From assembly GCA_965222655.1 (NCBI GenBank), contig CBDCUP010000010.1, positions 186,001-250,000 of the forward strand: a stretch of DNA of 64,000 nucleotides, read 5' to 3'. Each line of letters begins with the position of its first letter. The first letter of the stretch is position 1. A program made the translations under genes and the position numbers. Source of the stretch: CAUZIZ01 sp965222655 (GTDB lineage Bacteria; Acidobacteriota; UBA6911; RPQK01; JAJDTT01). The notes under the pieces are model-generated. The model was given only the letters and a program-made list of their open reading frames with translations, was not told where the DNA came from and did not search any database. Positions 36,769-45,941 of this stretch are shown here, in pieces.

Positions 36769-38319
36769 CTACCCGTCTGACGACGCCGTCTTTCGACGAG
36801 TCCAGATGGTCAAGTTGGTCAAGTCCTTGTCGGACCGTCCCGGCAGGAAAAAACTGATCGCGTATCCCAATCCCAGCAGCGCCAGATTGGCAAGAACAAT
36901 GATCCAGAATCGGTCGGGGAACAATCGACTGACCGAAGGCAATAAGCGAGCACCCGCTTCGCCGCCAACAAAGACCCAGAGACAGACCGTGCCCAAGACG
37001 GTCAGCGTGGCGGCCAGGGCGGCCCGGCTGTCGACCCGACGGGTCAAAAAGCCCAACAGGAAGAGACCCAACAGTCCCCCGCTCAAAATGGACATGATCA
37101 GGCTCTGAAGGTCCATCAGCGTCTCGGTCCGAGTGAAGTAGATGAGCAGCGCCGCACCGATCATGATTGCCCCGAAGAACACCGACAGCCAACGGCCCAC
37201 GGTCACATAGTGTCGCTCCTCCCGGTCCGGGGCGAAGAGACGCCGGTAAAAATCGGTGGTCACGGTGGCAGCAGAGGCATTGATACTCGAGTCCAGGGTG
37301 GACATGGCGGCTGCCAGCAGCCCCGAGATTATGAGACCGGCCAATCCAGCCGGCATTTGCGTCAGGATGAAATAGGGGAAAACCTGCTCGGGCTGAATAC
37401 CCTCCAGTGCAGGTGTGGGAAAGTGGTTGTAGAAAACGTACAGTGCGGTCCCTACAAAGGTGAAGTAGAGCCACACTCCAACCGTCGAGAAGGCCCCTAT
37501 GATGACTCCCTTGCGGGCATCTCGGTCCGTCTTCATCGCCGAGTAGCGCTGGACCGTCATCTGGTCAGTGCTCATGATCTGCAGGAAAAGGAAGAAATAG
37601 AGAAGCGTATTGACCCACAAGGTCTTTTCGGTCCAGGAGAAAGAGGTACTTCCCACCGAGAACTTTCCGGCAGCCCGGGCCTCAACCAGAATTTGATCGA
37701 GTCCCCCGGGCAGCAGCCCGGCCAGGATCGGCAGGCATAGGAGTCCTCCACCGACCAGTGCACAACCCTGCAGCACGTCGGTCCAGATCACTGCCTCGAG
37801 ACCACCGGCGGTAGTGTAAAACGCGACCAGCACACCGAACGCAATGATGATCCAGGGGAGGGGGAGTCCACTCAGGGTTTGGATGGCTAGAGAGACGGCA
37901 TAGAGAATTACCCCCAGACGGAACATCTGGAACAGGATGAATCCAGTCGCGGCGTATACCCTCGCCCACGGTCCGAAGCGGCGTTCGAGATACTCGTAGG
38001 CAGAGCTGAAACGCCCGGCACGGAAGAAGGGCAGGAACAAGAAAAGGGCTGCCGCGTTGGCGACGAGATAGGTCATATGACCTGGGATGTAGCGCCAATC
38101 CTGCTGAAAGGCAAAACCCGGCATCGCCAGAAAGGTCATGGAACTGATGATTGTCGCCATCAGTGAGATCCCGACTACCCAACCAGGCATGCTTCGATTG
38201 GCAAGAAAATAGGCTTCCGGCGACTTGCTCTTGCGGGAAGTGTGCACCCCGATGGCGATCATCACCCCGAGGTTGAGAGCGATCACGCAAAAGTCGATCC
38301 AACTGAGTTGATCGAGCAT
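36769..38319 (-). CDS. Sodium:solute symporter (SSS family)
   Basis: 516 residues with about 13-14 membrane helices. Family marks are 'AYFLANRSMPGWVVGISLMATIISSMTF' (in pieces), 'AYEYLERRFGPWARVY' and 'LLAAAMSTLDSSINASAATVTTDFYRR' with the Na+-site Ser/Thr. It imports sugars or organic acids with sodium. Operon with the downstream Tat lipoprotein. This is the last chromosomal gene left of the island. Confidence 0.92.
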   Translation of the reverse strand: MLDQLSWIDFCVIALNLGVMIAIGVHTSRKSKSPEAYFLANRSMPGWVVGISLMATIISSMTFLAMPGFAFQQDWRYIPGHMTYLVANAAALFLFLPFFRAGRFSSAYEYLERRFGPWARVYAATGFILFQMFRLGVILYAVSLAIQTLSGLPLPWIIIAFGVLVAFYTTAGGLEAVIWTDVLQGCALVGGGLLCLPILAGLLPGGLDQILVEARAAGKFSVGSTSFSWTEKTLWVNTLLYFFLFLQIMSTDQMTVQRYSAMKTDRDARKGVIIGAFSTVGVWLYFTFVGTALYVFYNHFPTPALEGIQPEQVFPYFILTQMPAGLAGLIISGLLAAAMSTLDSSINASAATVTTDFYRRLFAPDREERHYVTVGRWLSVFFGAIMIGAALLIYFTRTETLMDLQSLIMSILSGGLLGLFLLGFLTRRVDSRAALAATLTVLGTVCLWVFVGGEAGARLLPSVSRLFPDRFWIIVLANLALLGLGYAISFFLPGRSDKDLTNLTIWTRRKTASSDG

Positions 38320-38437
38320 GAACTATTTCTCCAGTAAAGGAGAGCACTCTACTAGAAACGAGGACCGGGGGCCAACGCCGATCTACGCTCAGATCGCAGA
38401 GTACAGCTCAAGGAGTCGACTCGCAGTTCCCCTGTTC

Positions 38438-38497
38438 GTGGCGGTGGCCTCCAGGCCGCCGCGCGTCGAGCTAACCTCGAGCGCCTTACTTCGGCTT
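38438..38497. repeat. Left half of a dispersed palindromic repeat split by the island
   Basis: GTGGCGGTGGCCTCCAGGCC and an inner GTCGAGC..CCTCGAG hairpin, ending at TTCGGCTT. The missing right half (GGCCTGGAGGCCAAACCC) lies at 59806-59823. Confidence 0.85.
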
Positions 38498-38535
38498 AGG
38501 GTACCGACCAGATCGATGTAAGAATGTACGCTAAG
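38498..38535 (+). repeat. Left 38-bp terminal inverted repeat of the island
   Basis: Starts AGGGTACCGACCAGATCGAT and ends ACGCTAAG. The '..AG' inner end and 38-bp length are typical of Tn3-family ends. Confidence 0.82.
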
Positions 38536-38549
38536 CGATTGCGGGCACC

Positions 38550-40268
38550 CTAGCCCGGATTTCTCATGGAGAAAGCCGAAAGGGCGATTTTAGTCGATTT
38601 CTTGACGCCGGTCTGGGTCAAAGTCACAGGTGAGGGCGGTGCGGAGTGCGACAGTCGTCGTGAGGCCTGTCTCCAGAGCGGAAACCCGGTTTTTCAGACA
38701 CAACTCAGACACAACTCAGGCGCCTCAGTGGCAGAGGGCTGGGATTTTGGATTTTCTTAGGCTCAACTAGGCTTAACCGAGCTGTTGAAGCTGGGTCAAG
38801 GCTTGGGCATAGAGCTGTTGGTAAGGATAACCCTCGCTCAAGGACAGACTCACCCGCCGGACACTGACCCGAATCTGCCCCCCAATCTTCAACAGTTTGA
38901 GGCGAATCGTCTGGCATTGCGCCTTGGCCCACTGGGTCCCCTTCAAAGCGACGCACCTGAGCGTGTGCAGCAGATTGTAAGCCACCGAGGAAAACCAGAG
39001 GCGCAGCTGATTGCTCTTCATGTGGTGCGTCGAGGTCCGATCGGCAAACAGCTCCAGCTGCTGTTCCTTGATCCGATTCTCCGCCTCCCCTCGCGCGCAG
39101 TACAGCTGCTCGTACAGCTTTGGGGCGGGCCACCGCCTCGCTCCCAGCGAGGTCACGACAAAGCGGGGATTGGATCCCTTGCCCGTGTACTCGGCCTTGC
39201 CCACTACTCGCCGCTCTCGACTCCAGCTCTCCTGCGTCTGGTAAGGAAAGTCCTTATAGACTCGAGCGCTGTTGCCGCTCACTTGCTGAAGCGCCTGGGC
39301 CTGTTCTAGCTCGGACTCCAGGGCCCGCTCTAGTCGCTTATTTCGAGCCAGCCCAAAGACGTAATCCACTCGATGCTCCTCACACCATTTCATCAACCCT
39401 TCACGCGCAAAGCTGCTGTCCGCCCGCAGGGTAATGCGGACCTTCGGCCACTTCGCCCTCAGTTGTCCCACGATCCGCTCCATCTCCTGGACCGCTCCTT
39501 CGGACCCATCCAGATTCGACACCCGCAGCCTGGCCCCCAGCACATACCCCTCACAAAACACATACAGCGGCAGGTAGCAGTAACACCGGTAATATCCATG
39601 GTAGAAACGACCCTCCTGCTCTCCGTGCAGCGGATCATCCGTCGCATCCAGGTCCAACACCAGCTCCTTCGGTTTGCCGCCTCGCACCCGAATGAACTGC
39701 TCCACCAGAAACGCTTCGACTGCGGCTTCATCCACCGGCGTCTTGCGATATTTATCCTGCCTCACCGAGGACAGCTCCAAACGATTGAGGGTGCTCTTGC
39801 CCGCACACGCCTTGCCCCGATCCGCTTCCGACCGCCGATCCCTCCCCAAGGGATCTTCCTTGCCCACCAGCACCGCCATCAGCGGATCCGCCCGCAGCTC
39901 CTCATGATCGTTGACATCCTCATAGCCCAGCGCCAGTCCGTAAATGCGCTGTCCCACCAGCTCCTCGACACTGAACTCGGTGAAGCGAGGATCCCGCCGA
40001 TCCCCAAAGCAGGCGGCCAAGCCGCGAATGAACCCATAGCGGCTCTCCACCTCCCGTAACAGCAACCCTCCGGCGTCTGAGGTGATCTGTCCCCCGTTGA
40101 ATTCTGCCTCGACTCGGCGCCCCTCCAGCCCTTGAAACTCCAGCTTGGAAGCGATACACTCTGTCCTCATAGTAGTCAGCTCCTTGTGGTTATTAAGTAA
40201 CTGTTAACAAAGACTTTATACCACATTGAGCTGACTGCTTTTTCTTGTCCTTGAGAAATCCGGGCTAG
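38550..40268 (-). mobile_element. IS1380-family insertion sequence
   Basis: Perfect 17-bp inverted ends CTAGCCCGGATTTCTCA (38550-38566) and TGAGAAATCCGGGCTAG (40252-40268) enclose one transposase gene. Inserted 14 bases inside the island's left end and fused on the right to a truncated propeller gene. No clean 4-bp target duplication is seen, suggesting a later deletion. Confidence 0.88.
38773..40170 (-). CDS. tnpA: IS1380-family DDE transposase
   Basis: 465 residues, full family length. The N-terminus 'NGGQITSDAGGLLLREVESRYG' and the catalytic core 'ELVLDLDATDDPLHGEQEG', 'ITLRADSSFAREGLMKWCEE' and 'GEAENRIKEQQLELFADRTS' (DDE residues) identify the family. The frame is intact. GC content is slightly above the neighbouring genes. 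Confidence 0.95.
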   Translation of the reverse strand: MRTECIASKLEFQGLEGRRVEAEFNGGQITSDAGGLLLREVESRYGFIRGLAACFGDRRDPRFTEFSVEELVGQRIYGLALGYEDVNDHEELRADPLMAVLVGKEDPLGRDRRSEADRGKACAGKSTLNRLELSSVRQDKYRKTPVDEAAVEAFLVEQFIRVRGGKPKELVLDLDATDDPLHGEQEGRFYHGYYRCYCYLPLYVFCEGYVLGARLRVSNLDGSEGAVQEMERIVGQLRAKWPKVRITLRADSSFAREGLMKWCEEHRVDYVFGLARNKRLERALESELEQAQALQQVSGNSARVYKDFPYQTQESWSRERRVVGKAEYTGKGSNPRFVVTSLGARRWPAPKLYEQLYCARGEAENRIKEQQLELFADRTSTHHMKSNQLRLWFSSVAYNLLHTLRCVALKGTQWAKAQCQTIRLKLLKIGGQIRVSVRRVSLSLSEGYPYQQLYAQALTQLQQLG

Positions 40269-40269
40269 A

Positions 40270-40606
40270 CACTTTCACCGTGGGCGGCCGCCCTCACGGG
40301 CTGGCCTTCGATGGTGCCAATATCTGGGTGACGAACAACACTGGTAACACGGTGACTAAGCTGCGGGCCAGCGACGGGATGTCGTTAGGCACCTTCCTCG
40401 TGGGCAATGCCGGCAATGGCGTAGCCTTCGATGGAGCCAACATCTGGGTGGCGAATCTGGCTGACGATACGGTGAGCAAGCTGAGGGCCAGCGACGGGAT
40501 GCTACTGGGGACCTTCCTCGTGGGCAATGCCCCTCATTCCGTAGTCTTCGACGGGGCCAACATCTGGGTTACGAATCTTTCTAGCGACACGGTGAGCAAG
40601 CGCTAG
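40270..40606 (+). pseudogene. C-terminal fragment of a YVTN-type repeat protein
   Basis: Three 40-residue repeats 'FDGANIWVTN..TVTKLRASDG..LGTFLVGNA' end at a stop, with the 5' end removed by the IS1380 junction. The DNA repeat period is 120 bp. Such propellers are secreted surface proteins. Confidence 0.75.
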
Positions 40607-40691
40607 ACGCAGAGACAGTTCTTTCGGCTTGACGCGCCCTGAGAACGAATTTAAGCCAATAGAATCGAGCCCCCCGCACAATTTTGACCGC

Positions 40692-40778
40692 CTCTCCAAG
40701 TCGGGAGGAGCCCAATGGCTCCCCCGGCTCTTGCTCATAAAGCCGGAGCGTACGCTTCTGCGATTTTAGACGGGACCC
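40692..40778. repeat. Structured 87-bp repeat, copy 1
   Basis: Shares about 85% with 49456-49544. On the minus strand it forms a hairpin CCGGGGGAGCC-ATTG-GGCTCCTCCCG whose inner pairs differ from, but still pair in, the other copy. Identity and function unknown. Confidence 0.6.
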
Positions 40779-41021
40779 TAGATGGACCAGCGGGAGCATT
40801 TGAACGAAAACCTACGGTTTCGAACTCGGTGTGGACTTCCTGCTCGGCAAGCGGAAGCTGTAAACGTACCAGAACTGGCGGTTGCCCTCTCCGCTCGGGT
40901 TTCCTCTGGAGCTGTCGCTTTTCGTCCAAGATAGCGACATCTCGACCCCTGTGCCACTTTCTAGGAGATTCGGAATCTTCACCCTAAGGGGAATCAATTA
41001 GCTCTTACCTCCCCTGTGGAT

Positions 41022-41056
41022 GAGCCCCCGACCCCCGATCGGGGGCTCTTTATTTT
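41022..41056 (+). terminator. Strong rho-independent terminator-like hairpin
   Basis: GAGCCCCCGA (41022-41031) pairs with TCGGGGGCTC (41039-41048), followed by TTTATTTT. No intact upstream gene on this strand remains, so it is probably left from a lost gene. Confidence 0.75.
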
Positions 41057-41104
41057 GGACCATGGATGGGATGTTTGGCGCTGTCCGTCCAAAAGGTCAA
41101 CACC

Positions 41105-41183
41105 GGGTGCAATTAAACAAAGGTACCACATCCGTCATAGCGAACATGGCTAACCTTCGTTTCCACTAGCGTTTGTGCCGAAA
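41105..41183. repeat. End region of a second Tn3-type element (copy 1)
   Basis: Begins GGGTGCAATTAAACAAAGGT and is repeated with about ten changes at 58508-58587. It lies 15 bases from the end of a Tn3 transposase fragment, as expected for a terminal inverted repeat plus subterminal DNA. Confidence 0.6.
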
Positions 41184-41198
41184 TCCGTACTCCCAGTT

Positions 41199-41423
41199 TT
41201 AGCCCACCTCGAGCTGACGGATTTTGGGCACCTCTAGACCGACCGAATCTTGCAGCTTCTCGGCCGCGAAGTCGTACTCGCCGTGCAGGTTGATGTGCTG
41301 CCAGGCAACGACCGATCCGGCTCCGATGGCGGCGACTAAGGCCTGCCGCCGTTCCCTATCCTTTTCGTCGAGGATTCGTTGCGAGAGGTAGAGGTAGTTC
41401 CAACAGATGATGGCGTTCTTGAC
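41199..41423 (-). pseudogene. Tn3-family transposase, C-terminal fragment
   Basis: The minus strand encodes 'VKNAIICWNYLYLSQRIL', 'GAGSVVAWQHINLHGEYDF' and ends '..IRQLEVG'. 'W.HINLHGEYDF' is the conserved Tn3 transposase C-terminus. It belongs to a lineage different from the transposase at 42277-45180 and is directly fused to a resolvase fragment. Confidence 0.8.
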
Positions 41424-41681
41424 CTAAGCGGTCCCGTTGGAAGGATGGTAGCCAGCGTCATGTTCGGGCTGGCAGAAATCGAACTTGAGTATCGCCGAGA
41501 GCGCCAACAAGCAGGAATCGCTGTGGCCAAAAACCGAGGGGTTTATCGCGGCAGACAGAAAGGTACCACCAAATCAAAGCCCCCCCGGGCGCGGCAGCTC
41601 AGGAAGCAGGGATTGACGATTCCGGAGATTGCAAATGCACTCGCTGTCAGCGAAAGGACCGTATTCCGATATTTGACCTAG
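41424..41681 (+). pseudogene. Serine resolvase/invertase, C-terminal fragment
   Basis: From 'DLSGPVGRMVASVMFGLAE' through 'YRRERQQAGIAVAKNRGVYRG' to a helix-turn-helix 'GLTIPEIANALAVSERTVFR'. The N-terminal catalytic Ser domain is missing. The joint with the transposase fragment at about 41424 looks like a deletion inside one Tn3 element. Confidence 0.8.
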
Positions 41682-41781
41682 GTACCCCACTCCAAGTGGA
41701 GCGGAAAGTTTGTGTCATGGCACGCCTTTCCAGTCCAGCAGCCTATCGAGCAATCTCTGAGCCGGACCGTAAGGAAAAAGC

Positions 41782-42099
41782 GGTTCATCCGGTAAATGGG
41801 GAGGTGCCGCCAGTCAAAGGCAGGCCGCGGAAACTGCCGCACTATGCAAACCGTGGAAAAACAAGTAGTTCTGGAGGAGAACTGGCAAGTGCTCGCAGTT
41901 GTTTTTCCACCGTTCGCACAGCGCTTGGAAAACTCCGTATCACGGGCTTGCTGGCCCAGTTCGATATCGCTCGGAGTTTTCCACAGTTCCCACGGCCCCT
42001 GCTACTGCAGCCGACTATATTGACAAGCGAACGGGGAACCAGATTTGGGATCCGGAAAGCGCCGAACCACGTTCCACCTCCCCATTTACCGGATGACCC
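41782..42099. mobile_element. MITE, copy 2
   Basis: 318 bp with the same 25-bp ends as copy 1 and a perfect 8-bp duplication GAAAAAGC (41774-41781 and 42100-42107). By eye identical to copy 3. It sits 35 bases before the ATG of a truncated secreted gene, in its promoter region. Confidence 0.92.
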
Positions 42100-42134
42100 G
42101 AAAAAGCGCATTTTAATTGTGAAAGGGGCAGAAA

Positions 42135-42236
42135 ATGAAAACCCAAAGTTTCATCAGTGCAATTACCTTGGTTGTCCTGCTCACCACTTCCCTTCAGGCA
42201 GGAGTGGTTCCAGGCCGATGGGAGAAACTGGGGTAG
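42135..42236 (+). pseudogene. Signal-peptide start of a secreted protein cut by a Tn3 end
   Basis: 33 codons: 'MKTQSFISAITLVVLLTTS' then 'LQAGVVPGRWEKLG', a complete signal peptide. The frame ends inside the Tn3 inverted repeat at 42230. The rest of the gene was not found beyond the transposon's right ends. Confidence 0.6.
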
Positions 42237-42276
42237 CGACCAGATTGCTGTAAAAATACAACATAAGGACCCGTTC

Positions 42277-45180
42277 CTAGCGGACCAGGGCGCGATCGAG
42301 CACGTACTGGCCGTAGAGGATGACGTTATCCCATTCGATCGGGCTAACGTGCTGCAGCAGCCTCGCATCGATGCCTGCCTCTGCGGCATCCGCAGAGAGC
42401 GCCCTCCGCGTGATCTGCTTGGCCTGCCAATAGATGATGCAAGCCAGAATCAGCGTCAAGCAGCTACAGGAGTTCATCTGCTCGTGTAGCTCGCGAGCGT
42501 TGATCCGACCGCGGCGTCCGTAGTAGACGTCCCGCGCTAAGGCGTGCAACTGCTCGACCTTCAGCAGCCCGCGCCGGATGCGGGCCCGGAGTTGTGGTTC
42601 GGAGAGGTAGCTCAGCAGAAACTCCGTCTTGAAGACCCTACCCAGATCCCGGTTGGCGCGGTAGAAGCGATTCTTGGCCGAGCAAGCAACCAAGCGTTTC
42701 AGCGCAACGGACGCGGTCGTGTGGCCGGTGGCCAGCGAGCTGTAGAACTGGCCCATGCGCTCCCACTGTTCCTGAATGACCCCTATATCTATCGTCCGAT
42801 CGGCTCGCGCCACCAGGTCCGTCAAGACGCCATAGTCGCGGTCGCGGTCAATCCGGTAGAGCCGCTGGTGCTGGACGCCACGGATGCGCGGACAGAAGCG
42901 TCGACCGAGCATGGCGAAGGCCGCGAAGTTGATCTCGGTGTAGCCGTGGGTATCCGTGTAGTGCTCGTCCAGCTCCAGATCGTTCTCGTTATATAAGAGG
43001 CCATCGAGCACGAACGCGGCATCCCGGTCGGTGCACTCAATCGGCGTGCTGTAGAAGGGGGCGTAGTTGTCGGCGATGAAGGAATAGAACTCCAACGCAT
43101 AGTCGCTGAAGCGGGTGCTGAAGGTCTGTTGCAGCACCTTGCGAGGCATGGCGAAGCGCTGTCCGTCGCTGGCTGAGGTGCGGCCTTCACCCCAATGCAA
43201 GGTCGCGTCGAGGCGCGAGATCGCACCGACCAGCTCCGCCAATGCTTGCCGCTGCGCTTCTTCGGTCAACTGCCAGTCGCTCACCCGTTTCAGCTGCTTG
43301 TAGGAGATGCCCGGGGTGAGCTGGGCCATGGTGTGCAAGCCAATGTTGCAGCCATGAGCCAGCACCGTGGCCAGCTGCAAACAGACGTCGTCCGCCTTGC
43401 GGTCAGCTCGTTGGCTCGGAGGAAGGAAGTGGTTCGTGAAGCGCAGGTCGTTGTCGACCTCGATCAGCAGGTCCGGCAGCCGGATGGTGGGCATGTGACG
43501 GGCCAGCCAGCCTTTCAGGCGATGCAGCCGGGCTTCCGCGTCCGGGGCCAAGCGCTCTGAGGGGTCCGCGGAAAGGCGCCAGCGACCGTCCTCGGCAGTA
43601 GCGTACTTGTTCCCGGGCTCCGTCCGCAGAAACACGTCGTAGGCTTTGTTCAAGCGGTCCTTCAGGTAGGCTGGGACCTTGTTACGATCAGCCGGTAGAC
43701 CCGACCGGAGGAAGAACGACTCCCGCGCCGCGTCCCACTGCTGATCGGAAATGAAATAGTCCTTCAGCCGGCCAAACCGCTTGCTGTGACGGACGGCCAG
43801 GTTCCCTGACCGCAGTTCTTCCTGGAGCTTGACCAGGACCGCGCACTCCCAGGACCGCAGGTCAGGACTGCCGCCGTTGACCACCAGCGGCAGCAGTCGC
43901 TTCGGGATGAAGTCGATTGGCGCGGTTTTCGGGAGCTTCCGTTTCTGGTTGTCGTTGAGCTCTCGAAGAAGCTGCACCGCCGGCCAACAGGGTGGTTCCG
44001 CATCCTCAGAGTCGGGAAAGAACTCCAGTGTCCGAAGCACAACCGGCGAGAACTGCCGCAGGTAGGAGAAGCGTTTGACGACTCCGTAGAACACGTCGCT
44101 TTTGCTCCCCGTCACCCAATCGGACAACTGCTCCATTTGCGCCGACAGTTCCTGGCGGGACACCGTTTGGAACACGCGCTGCCGAAGCTGTGCGTCCGTG
44201 ATCGTGTCATCCAGGATGAGCTGGCCCACAGAGCGCAGAGACCGAAGCGCGGAGCGAATGGTCCGGCGCTGTTCGCGCAGATGCTGGTCCAGCTCGCGCT
44301 CGGCATGCCCGAAGGTCCGGGTCAGCAGCTTGTCGAACATGTCCACAGCCTGATCCACAGCATCGCGGTAGCTCTGCCGCAGGAAGCAGACCAGCGCCGT
44401 CCGGCGGCGCGGGAGCGCCAGCTCGCGCAACCGGTGGGCCGAACACTTGCGGACGTAGTGAAACAGAGCCCGCTGGTAGTTTCTGTTGAGCCATTCCAGG
44501 TCAATGCTAAGCACTCCTGTCGTCTCGATCACCGCCAGTTTCTCGGCGAGCCGCCGCATCGCAGCTGCCGATGGCTTGGCGGGGTTTTTCTTGATCCACT
44601 GGAGCCTGGATACACTCTCGTCCGTGTCCACTTCCAACAGCTCGTCGAGCGCCTGAGAGACCTCCCGCGGAAGCGCTTCCGCCACCCTTGTGGCGATCGC
44701 TTCTCGCGCCTTCCTGCGCTGTTCTCCGATGATCCGGGCAAGCCCAGACTCGGCCGGGAACAGAGTTCCTTCTTGTTTGAGATACTCCCGCGCTCTGGCG
44801 AGCAAGGCGGCGGTCTGTTCCAGCCGCCACGACTCTTCGTGGAGGAATTGCTCCAAGCCTCGTGCTTGGTCGGGATCAAAGCTCCGCAGCCCGAGATACT
44901 CTCGGATTCGGATCTGGTGTCTGGAGACCGTTTGCTGCCAGGATGCGTAGTCGCTCAAACGGTCGCCGTCGATGCCGGTCTGCAGCGCGATGAAGCTCAG
45001 CAGCTCTTCGCAGATCTCGAACGGCTGCTGAGCTGGGAAACGCTGGAAGACCCGCACAAAGCCGAGCTGATACGCAAAGCCCAAGCGGTGCGGCTCCCCG
45101 CGACGCTTGGAGATTTCCAGCTGGTCTGTCCTGGTCAGGGACGAGTCGCGGATCAACTGGCTTCGAGACGGAAGAATCAT
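42277..45180 (-). CDS. tnpA: Tn3-family transposase
   Basis: 967 residues, full family length. The N-terminal DUF4158 domain ('RRGEPHRLGFAYQLGFVRVF') binds the ends. The DDE core shows 'DDLELDEHYTDTHGYTEINF'-like Asp residues (HYTDTHGYTE) and the late 'RINARELHEQMNSCSCLTL' Glu block. It moves the element by replicative transposition. The frame is intact, so this may be the only active Tn3 transposase in the window, and its ends resemble those of the large island only partly. Confidence 0.95.
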   Translation of the reverse strand: MILPSRSQLIRDSSLTRTDQLEISKRRGEPHRLGFAYQLGFVRVFQRFPAQQPFEICEELLSFIALQTGIDGDRLSDYASWQQTVSRHQIRIREYLGLRSFDPDQARGLEQFLHEESWRLEQTAALLARAREYLKQEGTLFPAESGLARIIGEQRRKAREAIATRVAEALPREVSQALDELLEVDTDESVSRLQWIKKNPAKPSAAAMRRLAEKLAVIETTGVLSIDLEWLNRNYQRALFHYVRKCSAHRLRELALPRRRTALVCFLRQSYRDAVDQAVDMFDKLLTRTFGHAERELDQHLREQRRTIRSALRSLRSVGQLILDDTITDAQLRQRVFQTVSRQELSAQMEQLSDWVTGSKSDVFYGVVKRFSYLRQFSPVVLRTLEFFPDSEDAEPPCWPAVQLLRELNDNQKRKLPKTAPIDFIPKRLLPLVVNGGSPDLRSWECAVLVKLQEELRSGNLAVRHSKRFGRLKDYFISDQQWDAARESFFLRSGLPADRNKVPAYLKDRLNKAYDVFLRTEPGNKYATAEDGRWRLSADPSERLAPDAEARLHRLKGWLARHMPTIRLPDLLIEVDNDLRFTNHFLPPSQRADRKADDVCLQLATVLAHGCNIGLHTMAQLTPGISYKQLKRVSDWQLTEEAQRQALAELVGAISRLDATLHWGEGRTSASDGQRFAMPRKVLQQTFSTRFSDYALEFYSFIADNYAPFYSTPIECTDRDAAFVLDGLLYNENDLELDEHYTDTHGYTEINFAAFAMLGRRFCPRIRGVQHQRLYRIDRDRDYGVLTDLVARADRTIDIGVIQEQWERMGQFYSSLATGHTTASVALKRLVACSAKNRFYRANRDLGRVFKTEFLLSYLSEPQLRARIRRGLLKVEQLHALARDVYYGRRGRINARELHEQMNSCSCLTLILACIIYWQAKQITRRALSADAAEAGIDARLLQHVSPIEWDNVILYGQYVLDRALVR

Positions 45181-45287
45181 GGCCAGGTGTCTAGAAAAAC
45201 GGGCGTATTACTCGACGCTATATGACTAGACAATGATCTGAATAGTATAATCGTTATCCGTCGAGAAAAAATCCTTTTCGCCTTTGC
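45181..45287. promoter_or_regulatory. Intergenic res-site candidate between transposase and resolvase
   Basis: Divergent genes flank it. An inverted repeat TGTCTAG (45188-45194) and CTAGACA (45226-45232) brackets CTCGACGCTAT. The segment CTCGACGCTATNNGACTANA is conserved in the relic at 58859-58890, as expected for a resolvase crossover site. Confidence 0.6.
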
Positions 45288-45299
45288 TTGGACGCCACC

Positions 45300-45911
45300 T
45301 TGAAAACCGTCGCCTACCTCCGTGTCTCAACTGGTTCACAGGATCTGGCAACCCAGAAGCTGGCGATCCTCGACTTCACCCAGAAACGCCGCTTCACGGT
45401 CGACGCATTCATCGAGTCCAAGATCTCGTCGCGAAAGAGTCCGATCGAGCGCCGCATCGAGGAGATGTTGGGAACGCTTCAGAGCGGCGATCGCCTGCTG
45501 GTCAGCGAGCTGTCGCGGCTCGGCCGCAGCCTCGGTCAGGTGCTGCAGATCGTGGCCACGCTAATCGAACGTAAGATCCGCTTCATCGCGATCAAGGAGG
45601 CGATCGAGGTCGAGGGCAAGCAGGACCTGCGGACCAAGGTCATGATCGCCATGTTCGGGTTGTTCGCGGAGGTCGAGCGGGATCTGATCTCAGAACGGAC
45701 CAAGGAAGGACTCGCCGCCGCCAAAGCCAAAGGGAAGCGGCTCGGCCGGCCCAAGGGTGCCTTAGGAAAATCCAAGCTGGACGGCAAGGAGGAAGACATC
45801 CGGATACTATTGGGCAAGGAAGTCTCGAAGGCCTCAATTGCCAAGATCCTGGACGTCTCCCGTTCCGCCCTTTACCACTTCATCGAGACGCGCAAGATCG
45901 GGCCAGGCTGA
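45300..45911 (+). CDS. tnpR: Serine resolvase of the inner Tn3 element
   Basis: 203 residues from TTG at 45300 ('LKTVAYLRVSTGSQDL'); TTG at 45288 is an alternative. The catalytic Ser is in 'LRVSTGSQ', Arg residues in 'LVSELSRLGRSLGQV', and there is a C-terminal helix-turn-helix 'VSKASIAKILDVSRSALYHFI'. It resolves cointegrates at the adjacent res site. Read divergently from the transposase. Confidence 0.93.
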   Translation: MKTVAYLRVSTGSQDLATQKLAILDFTQKRRFTVDAFIESKISSRKSPIERRIEEMLGTLQSGDRLLVSELSRLGRSLGQVLQIVATLIERKIRFIAIKEAIEVEGKQDLRTKVMIAMFGLFAEVERDLISERTKEGLAAAKAKGKRLGRPKGALGKSKLDGKEEDIRILLGKEVSKASIAKILDVSRSALYHFIETRKIGPG

Positions 45912-45941
45912 CGAGAAGGCCCGCTTGGGACAGCCCGGGCC

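Noticed and set aside
39373..40059. Long plus-strand frame (228 codons) opposite the IS1380 transposase
   Set aside because: It lies fully antisense to an intact, well-conserved transposase and shows no domain pattern.
38546..40272. A 4-bp target duplication around the IS1380 element
   Set aside because: CACC or GCAC against ACAC is not a clean match; the right flank was probably deleted.
40294..40600. 120-bp DNA repeats as a tandem-repeat or CRISPR array
   Set aside because: The repeats are in phase with a 40-residue propeller motif and simply encode it.
40619..41000. Integron attC array or group II intron
   Set aside because: No consensus attC core (GTTRRRY/RYYYAAC) or intron domain V and no intron reverse transcriptase or IntI in the window.
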